Assembly (NCBI GenBank): GCA_026400735.1
Contig: JAPLOL010000092.1
Span: 1 to 46,421 of the forward strand
Direction of reading: 5' to 3'
DNA from: Alphaproteobacteria bacterium
GTDB lineage: Bacteria; Pseudomonadota; Alphaproteobacteria; Caulobacterales; Aquidulcibacteraceae
Length of the DNA stretch: 46,421 nt
Below the pieces are notes generated by a model. It did no database searches. It saw nothing but the letters and a program-made list of their open reading frames with translations, and was not told where the DNA came from. Position numbers and translations under genes: made by a program. Position 1 is the stretch's first letter. Each line of letters opens with the position of its first letter. Positions 8,641-16,355 of the stretch are shown one piece after another.

Positions 8641-9183
8641 TCACGCGCTCCAGCGTAGATCATCCACGTCGAGCGCGTCGTCGCCCGCGCTTTCGCCCTT
8701 ATCAGACTCGCGCCGCGGGGGCCCCGCGTAGTGCGGGTCTTGCCCAAACCGGCGATCGGGGCCGAAGAAACCGGCGGTGCTCACGAACATGCGCGTATCG
8801 GTCAGCACATTGGAGATGCGGTCGAACAACAACCGCGCACTGATCGGTTTGCGCACAAATCCGCTAACGCCCGCATCGCGCGCAGCCGTCACGCGAGACG
8901 CCTCTGTGTGCGCCGTCAGCATCAAGATCGGAATGTAAGGATTTGGGCTGTCGTGATTACGGCGAACCATCTGCGTGAACGCAAGTCCATCCACCGGCGC
9001 CATCTTCCAATCGACGATGATGAGATCGACGGGGCGTCCGCGCATAACTTCAAATGCTTCCGTGCCGGTCGCAGCCTCGGTGACCTTTGAGATGCCGCCA
9101 GCGCGCAACAGACAGCGCACGAGAAAGCGCATCTGTTTGTTGTCATCGACAACAAGCACGTGAATGTCGTTGAGGGTCGTCAA
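8641..9183 (-). CDS. response regulator receiver protein with a GPDRR-motif tail
   Basis: A 180-residue protein. The receiver domain (about 1-128) has Asp13/Asp14, phospho-acceptor Asp58, Thr90 and Lys112 (RKPIS), so it is complete. The 50-residue tail has no DNA-binding domain. It carries FFGPDRRF (139-146), then a charged acidic segment ending near DDLRWSA. From memory, the GPDRR motif recurs after receiver domains in alphaproteobacteria, but its role is unknown to me. No kinase lies nearby. Confidence 0.88.
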   Translation of the reverse strand: MTTLNDIHVLVVDDNKQMRFLVRCLLRAGGISKVTEAATGTEAFEVMRGRPVDLIIVDWKMAPVDGLAFTQMVRRNHDSPNPYIPILMLTAHTEASRVTAARDAGVSGFVRKPISARLLFDRISNVLTDTRMFVSTAGFFGPDRRFGQDPHYAGPPRRESDKGESAGDDALDVDDLRWSA

Positions 9184-9269
9184 TGACCGCCCCGCTTGAA
9201 CCGCCCTGCAGTTACAAGCGCGGAAAAGTGCAAACGGTTGGTAAATTTCGAAGGTCTCAGCAAACGAAA

Positions 9270-9298
9270 GCCGCCGCCGATCAGTAGTCAGCGGCGGC
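9270..9298 (-). terminator. probable terminator after the pirin gene
   Basis: An 8-bp GC stem (9270-9277 with 9291-9298) with a 13-nt loop is followed on the minus strand by CTTTCGTTTG. It lies about 50 bases past the pirin stop. The T-tract is broken, so strength is uncertain. Confidence 0.55.
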
Positions 9299-9347
9299 GA
9301 TCAAGATTTTACAAGCGGACCGACAAACGTGACGGGCGGTTCAACTT

Positions 9348-10052
9348 CTATGGCGCGTCGACCAACACGATCTCCGTGTCGTCACCCGCTTCAATGCGAA
9401 GCTCACCTTCATCACGTATCGCCGCGCCATCACGCGGACCAAGATCGACTCCGTTCACGCGCGCTTTGCCCTTAGCCAGCGCCAAGTACGCAAAGCGTCC
9501 TTCGCCCAGCTGGTAAGCAACGCTCTGACCGCTCTTCAGCGTTGCCGCCAGAAGCCTTGCATCCTGCCGTATCGGCAGCGCGCCTGCTTCTTGGTCGTCC
9601 GCAAAGCCCGAAGCCAGCGTCACCAGCGAACCAGCGCGCTCGTCCTTCGGAAACTTCGCTGCGCCCCAATACGGTTTGCCGCCGCGCTCCTTTGGAACGA
9701 TCCAGATCTGGTAGAGCGTCGTCGCTTCGTCTTCGAGATTGAACTCTGCGTGCGTCACGCCCGAGCCGGCGCTCATCACTTGCACATCGCCGGCTTCGGT
9801 GCGGCCTTTATTGCCCATGGAATCCTGGTGCGTGATCGCGCCGCTGCGAACATAAGTGATGATCTCCATGTCCGAGTGCGGGTGTGGCGGAAATCCGGTC
9901 TTGGCCTGGATCGTGTCGTCATTCCACACGCGCAGGGCGCCCCAGTGCACGCGCTCAGGGTCGTGGTAGCCGGAAAAACTGAAATGGTAGCGGGCCGCGA
10001 GCCAATCGGCGTCGTGACGGCCCAAACTGTCGAACGGACGTTTCTCAATCAT
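9348..10052 (-). CDS. pirin family protein
   Basis: A bicupin protein of 234 residues. Pirins of this group (YhaK/YhhW type) can bind a metal and some oxidise quercetin. The metal-site motif HPHSDMEI (57-64) is present with His57, His59 and a downstream Glu, followed by HQDSMGNKG and SAGSGVTHAEFN. The length matches the short bacterial form. The gene stands alone, and its physiological substrate cannot be inferred. Confidence 0.92.
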   Translation of the reverse strand: MIEKRPFDSLGRHDADWLAARYHFSFSGYHDPERVHWGALRVWNDDTIQAKTGFPPHPHSDMEIITYVRSGAITHQDSMGNKGRTEAGDVQVMSAGSGVTHAEFNLEDEATTLYQIWIVPKERGGKPYWGAAKFPKDERAGSLVTLASGFADDQEAGALPIRQDARLLAATLKSGQSVAYQLGEGRFAYLALAKGKARVNGVDLGPRDGAAIRDEGELRIEAGDDTEIVLVDAP

Positions 10053-10174
10053 GGAAAACCTCTTCGTCCCTCAAGGTGGCCCGTCGTATTTCGTTCTCAA
10101 GGCACAAACCTGACACCTTGAGCGGCTTGACGAAAGCGCCCTGGCGGAGTGCAACGGCGCCAGGGAGGACTTCC

Positions 10175-10648
10175 ATGATCCGCACTTATCTTGCCGCCGC
10201 CGCGGCCTTGTTGCTCGCCGCCTGCGGCCAGTCGACCGCTCCAACCACAGAAGAGGCGCCTGCCGCTCCGCAAGGTCTGCTTGAGCAAATTCAAGCCGAG
10301 GGCCCCGAGCAACAAACTGTGCTCGCGTATCAAGCGTTCACGGCCTACCAAACCGCCCATCCAGAAGCAGTCGTCCCGCCATGTACGGCTGTGCGCGGCA
10401 CGGATCGCATCACTGTGCCGGAAAATGTCGCCGCCGACAGCATCTACGCGCCGCTCCACGGCCAAGTGGTGTTCACGGTTCAATGCGGCGCGCTGATCAG
10501 CGCGACACGTATGGACTTCAACGAAAAGTGGCTCGTGTCGTTCGCGCCGGGCGCCTCGGAAGCGACGGTTCAGCACTGCCAGGGTGAGCGCGGACTGGAT
10601 CTGTGCCCACGCACGGTGCCGACTGCAGCTGCTGCGCCAACGCCGTAA
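10175..10648 (+). CDS. hypothetical lipoprotein
   Basis: A 157-residue predicted lipoprotein. The signal peptide has lipobox LAAC (Cys at residue 17), followed by a Thr/Pro/Ala-rich linker. The mature domain holds several Cys (PPCTAVRG, QCGAL, QHCQGE, LDLCPR) that could form disulfides in the periplasm. The start at 10175 is supported by GGGAGGAC six to twelve bases upstream. No family recognised. It is convergent with the META-domain pair. Confidence 0.75.
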   Translation: MIRTYLAAAAALLLAACGQSTAPTTEEAPAAPQGLLEQIQAEGPEQQTVLAYQAFTAYQTAHPEAVVPPCTAVRGTDRITVPENVAADSIYAPLHGQVVFTVQCGALISATRMDFNEKWLVSFAPGASEATVQHCQGERGLDLCPRTVPTAAAAPTP

Positions 10649-10657
10649 AGCGAGGCG

Positions 10658-11062
10658 CTAATTGGTACGGCGGAAGCGGGCGAGGTCCGCTCCGCCGATA
10701 TCATAAAGCACCAGCTCGCCATTTTCGATGCGATAGCCGCGCGTGTCGTTCAACGTCGTCACGAACGCACGCTCGGCTGCCATTGATGGCGGTGAGCACA
10801 TCATCCGCGTCGTGCCGACATCGCCGAAGTCAATCGCCTGATCTGTCACGCCAGCCGAGGCGAACCACCGATTACATCCAGCATAGCCAGACGCGCGATC
10901 CTGCGTGAACGCGATCGTTGGCGGCGCTGAGCTGCGCGTTTCGTTCAGCATCATCCACTCACTGCCCGCCAGTGCGCCCAGCCGTGCATTGCCGCCGCCG
11001 CCAGCAGGCGCCGTCGCGCATGCGCCAAGCAGAATGAAAGCGGCGAGGGCGGCGTGCTTCAT
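10658..11062 (-). CDS. META domain lipoprotein (HslJ-like), second of a tandem pair
   Basis: A 134-residue lipoprotein with lipobox LGAC, followed by a Gly-rich linker and a META domain. The domain contains GSEWMML at the first strand, the diagnostic GYAGCNRW, a MMCSPP segment with the second Cys of the usual pair, and an ERAFVTTL helix. META/HslJ proteins are envelope proteins linked to motility or novobiocin resistance in E. coli. ATG 11062 is preferred over GTG 11071 because GGAG lies at the proper distance. It follows its paralogue by 5 bp. Confidence 0.85.
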   Translation of the reverse strand: MKHAALAAFILLGACATAPAGGGGNARLGALAGSEWMMLNETRSSAPPTIAFTQDRASGYAGCNRWFASAGVTDQAIDFGDVGTTRMMCSPPSMAAERAFVTTLNDTRGYRIENGELVLYDIGGADLARFRRTN

Positions 11063-11067
11063 GCGGT

Positions 11068-11481
11068 TCACTCCGGCGTCGGCAAGTTGCTGTTGAACTG
11101 CGCGATCTGACGTTGCCGCGAGTCCATCAGCACCAGCGATTCCTGATCGAAGTGCGCGTAGCGCGTGCGCTCAAGTACGCGCAGGAAGTTGCGCTCGGTG
11201 TCGCGTTGCATTGGTGATGTGCACGCCATCTCCGTCGTCGCAACCATACCGAAACGCAGCTCCTCGCCTTGTTCGGTCACGTCGGCCGTCCAGCGATTGC
11301 AACCGGTGTAGCCCGCTGCGCGATTGCCGATGAAATCCATTGTCGCGCCATGCGGGTTCGCATCGAGATCATCCATGCGGAGCCACTTCGTGCCCGAAAG
11401 ATAGTGCGTCGGCTCTTGTTGCGTTTGCGATGTGCCGCAGGCGCCAAGCAGTAACAGGGCCGCCAAAAGAGCAGATCGCAT
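11068..11481 (-). CDS. META domain lipoprotein (HslJ-like), first of a tandem pair
   Basis: A 137-residue lipoprotein with lipobox LGAC and a META domain: GTKWLRM, GYTGCNRW, MACTSP and ERNFLRVL. It is clearly a paralogue of the gene immediately downstream, with the same motif order but diverged sequence. ATG 11481 has GGAGG six bases upstream. It lies 11 bp after the SDR stop, so it may be read from the MFS-SDR promoter as a four-gene unit. Confidence 0.85.
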   Translation of the reverse strand: MRSALLAALLLLGACGTSQTQQEPTHYLSGTKWLRMDDLDANPHGATMDFIGNRAAGYTGCNRWTADVTEQGEELRFGMVATTEMACTSPMQRDTERNFLRVLERTRYAHFDQESLVLMDSRQRQIAQFNSNLPTPE

Positions 11482-11492
11482 ATTCGCCTCCA

Positions 11493-12410
11493 TCAAACCG
11501 GATCGTACGGGAACACCGACGCGCTAGCGCCTACGTCGGTGTAGCTTGCCTTCATCGCCGGCAGAGCCTGGTCGATCAAAGTCTGAGGTGTCCAGCCTTC
11601 AAGCCGGCCGAGCGTACGTACCGGTCGTGGTTGGTTGAATAGGAACACCTCGTTCCCCCGCACCGCGAAAATCTGCCCCGTCGTATCCTTCGCGCCATCG
11701 GCGCAAAGCGCAACAGCCAGCTGCGCCACCTGATCGGCGCGCATGCCGTTTTTCATCCGCTCAACCCGCGCCGCGCTCGCTTCATCCTTCACCGGGATCG
11801 ACGCAATCATGCGCGTCCAAGCAAATGGCGCGATGATGTTTGAGCGCACATTTTTGGCCAAACCTTCCATCGCAACAATCCGAGACAAGCCCATGACGCC
11901 AAGCTTCGCCGCCGCGTAGTTCGCTTGCCCAATGTTGCCTATCAGACCTGAGGTGGAGGTGAACAGAACGTACGACCCATCCTGTTGCTCACGGAAATGC
12001 TCGATCGAAGCGCGCGTGACATTGAACGCGCCATGGAGGTGCACGTCGATGACAGCCTTCCAATCCTCGATCGGCATTTTGTGAAACATGCCGTCGCGCA
12101 AAATCCCTGCCGGATTGATCACCGCGTGTAACCCGCCAAATTCTTTCTTGGCCTGCTCGAACATCGCCGCGACCGCATCGTAATCCGAAACGCTATCGGA
12201 GTTCGAAACCGCTTTGCCGCCAGCGGCGCGGATTTCCTTCGCCACTTCTTCGGCAGGTCCAGCCGAGCCCGCGTCTGTGCCCTTCAGCCCGCCGCCAAGA
12301 TCGTTGACCACAACGCTCGCGCCTTCGCGGCCTGCAAGCAGCGCACACTCTTTGCCGATGCCGTTGCCCGCCCCGGTGACGACCACGACTTTGCCGCTCA
12401 GCACGCCCAT
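11493..12410 (-). CDS. SDR family oxidoreductase, HSD17B4/MFE-2-like 3-hydroxyacyl-CoA dehydrogenase type
   Basis: A 305-residue NAD(P)-dependent dehydrogenase. TGAGNGIG (12-19) is the cofactor motif. The sequence VVVNDLGG, just after strand 2, is typical of the multifunctional-enzyme type 2 group that acts on acyl-CoA or steroid substrates. The catalytic Ser152, Tyr165 and Lys169 (ANYAAAK) are present. The ATG overlaps the MFS gene's stop as TGATG, so the two are translationally coupled. The exact substrate is unknown. The long C-terminal extension beyond about 250 residues is usual for this subgroup. Confidence 0.85.
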   Translation of the reverse strand: MGVLSGKVVVVTGAGNGIGKECALLAGREGASVVVNDLGGGLKGTDAGSAGPAEEVAKEIRAAGGKAVSNSDSVSDYDAVAAMFEQAKKEFGGLHAVINPAGILRDGMFHKMPIEDWKAVIDVHLHGAFNVTRASIEHFREQQDGSYVLFTSTSGLIGNIGQANYAAAKLGVMGLSRIVAMEGLAKNVRSNIIAPFAWTRMIASIPVKDEASAARVERMKNGMRADQVAQLAVALCADGAKDTTGQIFAVRGNEVFLFNQPRPVRTLGRLEGWTPQTLIDQALPAMKASYTDVGASASVFPYDPV

Positions 12411-13792
12411 CACGACTTCTCCACTTCTTGATCCAAGTTTACTGCGCTTTGAGCCTCTGGCGAGAGGGACTTGGACTCAAATCCATCGGCCTGCGCCAGC
12501 ACGGGGAAAAGCTTCATCCATCCCAGCGATGCGGCCACCGCCGCGGTTCCACCGATCGTCACCGCCATGACAGGCCCAAATATCCGCGCCATCAAGCCAG
12601 CTTCAAAATCGCCGAGCTCGTTCGATGCGGAGATGAAGACGAAGCTCACCGCCGAAACGCGTCCGCGCATCGAATCCGGCGTCGCCAGCTGAATGAGGCT
12701 GGAGCGCACATAGACCGAGATCATGTCGACCCCGCCCGCAACTGCCATCGCCGCCGCCGCCAGCCAGATCGACGTCGCTTGTGCGAACACGATCGTCGCC
12801 AAGCCAAACACCACCGTCGCACCAAACATCCACAGGCCGACACGCCGCCGCAACGGCGACACCGCCAGCATCAGCGCGACGGTGGCCGCGCCAGCGCCCA
12901 TCGCGGAACGCAGCAGTCCGCTCTCACTCGCCGAGCCGTGTAAAATATCACGCGCGAACACCGGCAGCAGCGCTACCGCGCCCGCGAGCAACACCACAAC
13001 GAGATCCAACGAAATCGCGCCCAGCACGATCTTGTTCGACCACACATAGCGCAGGCCATCGACGATCATGCCAATCGTGCGCGCGTCTTTCACTTGCTCC
13101 TGCTTCGGTGGTTGCAGCGCAAACACCATCGCTGTGCTCACCAACAGCAAAACCAGAACGGTGCCGTACGCCAGCAGTGGGCTGATCCCGCACAGCAAGC
13201 CGCCAACTGACGGCCCGATAATCAGCGCCGACTGAAACGCCAGCGACGACATCGCGATGCCCTGCGGCAAGTCCTCACGCGGCAGCAGCATCGGCAGTAG
13301 CGCCGAGGCAGCCGGCGGCATGAACGCATTCGTCGCGCCAGCCAAAATCGCCGCCGCGAAAATCGAAGGCACAACCACCTCAGGCCCAAACTGCGTCGCA
13401 ACGCACAGCCCCAACGCGATCAGCGTCTTCATGCCGAAGCAGATCAGCAGGATGAGCTTGCGATTGTACCGATCCGCCGCCTGGCCGCCGAACAACGAGA
13501 GCGCCAGCAACGGCAAAAACTGTGCAAGTCCCACAAGCCCAAGCGTCAGCGCGCCTTCGCGGATGTCCTGCCCGTGAACGCGCGCCGTGTCGTAAACCTG
13601 CCAGAACATCGCCGCGAGCTGCATCTGTATCGCGAGCGTGCCGAACCAGCGTCCCGCCCAAAAGAGCGTGAACTGCCGGTGCCGGAAGATGTCGAGAGAG
13701 GGGATGCGGAGGGACGCCAAGCGGCGCGGACCATGCTCCGCTCGCCCGCGTGGCGCAATATGAACATGGCGCGATTGACGCGGCGGCCCCAC
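12410..13792 (-). CDS. MFS transporter
   Basis: An inner-membrane major facilitator of the MFS_3 (DUF894) kind with about 12 membrane segments. The loop 2-3 motif GGQAADRYNRK and the repeated RRRVGLWMFG half-signature are visible. The frame opens with GTG 13792, but the first 25 residues are Arg/His-rich and unlike a membrane protein. A TTG at 13717, before ASLRIPSLDIFRH, is a likelier start and leaves 95 bp to the divergent gene. Coupled to the SDR downstream, it may export or import that enzyme's substrate, which is an inference. Confidence 0.85.
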   Translation of the reverse strand: MGPPRQSRHVHIAPRGRAEHGPRRLASLRIPSLDIFRHRQFTLFWAGRWFGTLAIQMQLAAMFWQVYDTARVHGQDIREGALTLGLVGLAQFLPLLALSLFGGQAADRYNRKLILLICFGMKTLIALGLCVATQFGPEVVVPSIFAAAILAGATNAFMPPAASALLPMLLPREDLPQGIAMSSLAFQSALIIGPSVGGLLCGISPLLAYGTVLVLLLVSTAMVFALQPPKQEQVKDARTIGMIVDGLRYVWSNKIVLGAISLDLVVVLLAGAVALLPVFARDILHGSASESGLLRSAMGAGAATVALMLAVSPLRRRVGLWMFGATVVFGLATIVFAQATSIWLAAAAMAVAGGVDMISVYVRSSLIQLATPDSMRGRVSAVSFVFISASNELGDFEAGLMARIFGPVMAVTIGGTAAVAASLGWMKLFPVLAQADGFESKSLSPEAQSAVNLDQEVEKS

Positions 13793-13812
13793 AGCCCTAA
13801 TCGCGCGCTCCC

Positions 13813-14313
13813 ATGGCCACGAAGCTCACCGCCGAAAAGCCCGAGCACGCCGACGCGATCGAGCGCGTACTCGCGCGCGCCTTCGGCCCGGGCCGCTACG
13901 CCAAGACGAGCGAGCGTGTCCGCGAACGCGGGGCCGTGCTGGAGCCAATGCTGACGCGCGTCGCGATCAACGATGGCGGTGACGTCGTCGGTGTCTGCCG
14001 CATCTGGCGCGTCGAAGCCGGAGACGCTTCGCTCTTCTTTCTTGGCCCACTCGCGGTCGATCCGTCCGAGCAAGCCGCAGGTCTGGGTCTCGCTCTTGTG
14101 CGCGACGCTGTCGCTGCATGCCGCGCAAGCGGTGGCAATGGCATCGTTCTCGTCGGCGCCGAACGCTTTTTCCGCGCTGTCGGCTTTACGCGCGTGCCGC
14201 TGGGCAAGCTCAGCATGCCCGGCCCAGTGGATCCCGCGCGCTTCCTCTGGCTCGAACTCCGCCCTGGAGGGTTGGACAAAGCGCACGGCGCATTCCGCGC
14301 GCCAAAGCGCTAG
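13813..14313 (+). CDS. GNAT family N-acetyltransferase
   Basis: A 166-residue acetyltransferase of the YhbS-like group. Visible are strand FFLGPLAVDPSEQAAGLGLALV, where the Q-x-x-G-x-G/A loop binds acetyl-CoA, and RFFRAVGFTRVPLG, the usual strand 6-7 motif. The substrate is unknown. It is divergent from the MFS gene and its TAG stop shares the palindrome CTAG with the stop of the convergent VWA gene. Confidence 0.9.
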   Translation: MATKLTAEKPEHADAIERVLARAFGPGRYAKTSERVRERGAVLEPMLTRVAINDGGDVVGVCRIWRVEAGDASLFFLGPLAVDPSEQAAGLGLALVRDAVAACRASGGNGIVLVGAERFFRAVGFTRVPLGKLSMPGPVDPARFLWLELRPGGLDKAHGAFRAPKR

Positions 14314-16355
14314 CCGTTCTCGCGCCGCCAGCCCCACATCAGCAGCGCCAATCCAAGCAACGCCCAAGCCCAACCCGGACCAAACGGCGACGCAACAGCC
14401 GAGCGCACCGTGTACGCGCCGTTGCGCTCAATCCCGATCCAATCGCTGCCGCCAGCATTGGCGCCGCGATCCACGCGACGCACCTCAGGCAAGCGGCGGC
14501 CGTCCTCACCAGTCATGAACACGCTGCCGCCCGTCGCATTCGCAAACGGACGCAGGATTGCTGGATTGGCAGCGAGCGCGCCAGCTTCGCGCGGATTAAG
14601 CGGCCCCACAGCAGCAAACGCCCGTAGGTTTCCGCTACGCGCTTCATACAAACCTTGCTCCGTCGCCGGCGCCACGCCGCGATAAAGTCCCGGCGCACTT
14701 TCATCGAGTCCAGCTTCCGAACGCTGACCGCTCGGCGAGATGATCTCAACCGTTCCCGGCGCATTGCCGAGTGTCGAGCGTTCGATCTCCAAACCACGCG
14801 GGCCCGGATCAAGCGTCAGACTATCGTCCTCCAGCTCCGGCTCTTGCATCAGCCAATGCATCAGCCGCCGCAGCAACTCGCCATGCGGCCCGCCGCCATC
14901 ATAACCGCGCGCCCACAACCACGGCTGATCCGACCAAAGCTGCGCGACCCGACCGCGCCCCGCGCGATCAAGCACCAACAACGGACGTCCATCCGCGCCT
15001 GACAACACAGTTTGTCCACCCGTCGCCCGCGCATCGATCTGACGTGTCCAATGCCCCCAACGCGACGGATCAGGCAGTCCGCGCACAACTGGGTGACGTT
15101 GTCCCAACGCTGTTGGCGTCGGCCGATAAGGTCGCGAGATGATCTGTCCCGTTGGTTGCGACGGCAAAATGCCAGCAAGCGCCGTGCGATAAAGCCCATC
15201 AAGGCCAGCCTCTTGATCGCCTGCCGTAATCAGCAAGGCGCCGCCTTGCTCAATCCGCCGCGCGATCGACGAGAAATAGTATGCCTGCAAAATCCCGCGC
15301 TGCGGCGCGCGATCGAAGATGATGAGGTCGAACTCATCCAAGCGCCGCTCGAACAATTCTTCCGTCGGGAAGGGGATCAGCGCCAGTTCATTGAGCGGCG
15401 TGAAATCTTGCTTGTCCGGCGGCCGCAGAATCGAGAAGTGCACCAGATCCACCGCCGGATCGGACTTCAGCAAATTGCGCCACACGCGCGCACCCGCATG
15501 CGGCTCGCCCGTAATCAGCAACACGCGCAACCGATCACGCACACCATTCGCCGCAAACGCCGCGCGATTGTTTGAGAGCGTGATCTCCTGCGGCCCTTCA
15601 GCCGCTTCCACGATCACCATGTTCCGCCCGCGATGCGTCAGCCGGATATCGACGGAGAACTCGCGGTTCGCGCGCACCGTCGTATTCACAGCGCGCTGGC
15701 CATCAATCGAGACGCTCAACGCCACCGGCGCATCGCCGCCCTCATCGAGCACGCGGCCAGTGATCCGCATCGCTTCGCCGACAATCCCAAACGTCGGCGC
15801 CGAGATCAGCTCCAGCCGCCGATCCCCACGCTCCGGATCGCCGACGATCAACACATGCGCCGGCCCAAGCTCGCGCAACCGGTTCGGCTCGTCCGGCGGA
15901 TCAGCCGCTTGCCCATCCGTGATCACCACCACGCCGCCAATGCGATCGCGCGCCACCTCGCTCAGCGCATCTTCGATCACGCCGGTGATCATCGTCCCAT
16001 CCGGCCCGCCGCGTGCTTCACGCACGCGCACATCAAGCCCTGGCTGCTCGGCCAAACGTTGCGCCATAGCGTCCGCCGCCGCGCGCGCCGCATCGCGCCG
16101 CCCAGCCAATGCCAAGCTCTCGCTCTGATCGACAACGATCAACGCCACATCGTCCGCAGGCTCACGCGTCTCGCGTACCCATTGCGGCTGCATCAATCCC
16201 AGAAACAAAAACGCTAAGCCCGCGGCGCGCGTTACCGGCGCACCACCGCCGCGCAAGAGATAAACGCCAAGCGCAATCACAGCGATCACCGCAAGCGCGA
16301 TCATCACGCTCCACGGCAGCGCCGGATCAAAGCCGATGCGCGCGCCCGCAATCAT
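14310..16355 (-). CDS. VWA-like membrane protein of the MoxR operon
   Basis: A 681-residue inner-membrane protein. Two N-terminal membrane segments (about 15-35 and 42-60) precede a von Willebrand A region with an intact metal-site motif DQSES (about 76-80) and VVVITDG. A central part resembles a class I glutamine-amidotransferase fold (SSIARRIEQGGALLITAGDQ). One membrane segment lies at the extreme C-terminus. It is the last gene of the moxR unit, with an ATGA overlap to the DUF4159 gene. It is expected to be a client-binding partner of the MoxR ATPase at the periplasmic face. Its substrate is unknown. Confidence 0.8.
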   Translation of the reverse strand: MIAGARIGFDPALPWSVMIALAVIAVIALGVYLLRGGGAPVTRAAGLAFLFLGLMQPQWVRETREPADDVALIVVDQSESLALAGRRDAARAAADAMAQRLAEQPGLDVRVREARGGPDGTMITGVIEDALSEVARDRIGGVVVITDGQAADPPDEPNRLRELGPAHVLIVGDPERGDRRLELISAPTFGIVGEAMRITGRVLDEGGDAPVALSVSIDGQRAVNTTVRANREFSVDIRLTHRGRNMVIVEAAEGPQEITLSNNRAAFAANGVRDRLRVLLITGEPHAGARVWRNLLKSDPAVDLVHFSILRPPDKQDFTPLNELALIPFPTEELFERRLDEFDLIIFDRAPQRGILQAYYFSSIARRIEQGGALLITAGDQEAGLDGLYRTALAGILPSQPTGQIISRPYRPTPTALGQRHPVVRGLPDPSRWGHWTRQIDARATGGQTVLSGADGRPLLVLDRAGRGRVAQLWSDQPWLWARGYDGGGPHGELLRRLMHWLMQEPELEDDSLTLDPGPRGLEIERSTLGNAPGTVEIISPSGQRSEAGLDESAPGLYRGVAPATEQGLYEARSGNLRAFAAVGPLNPREAGALAANPAILRPFANATGGSVFMTGEDGRRLPEVRRVDRGANAGGSDWIGIERNGAYTVRSAVASPFGPGWAWALLGLALLMWGWRRENG

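Noticed and set aside
9249-9260. Twelve-base string shared with 38198-38209 (TCGAAGGTCTCA)
   Set aside because: A single short match in different contexts without symmetry or spacing; chance is the best explanation.
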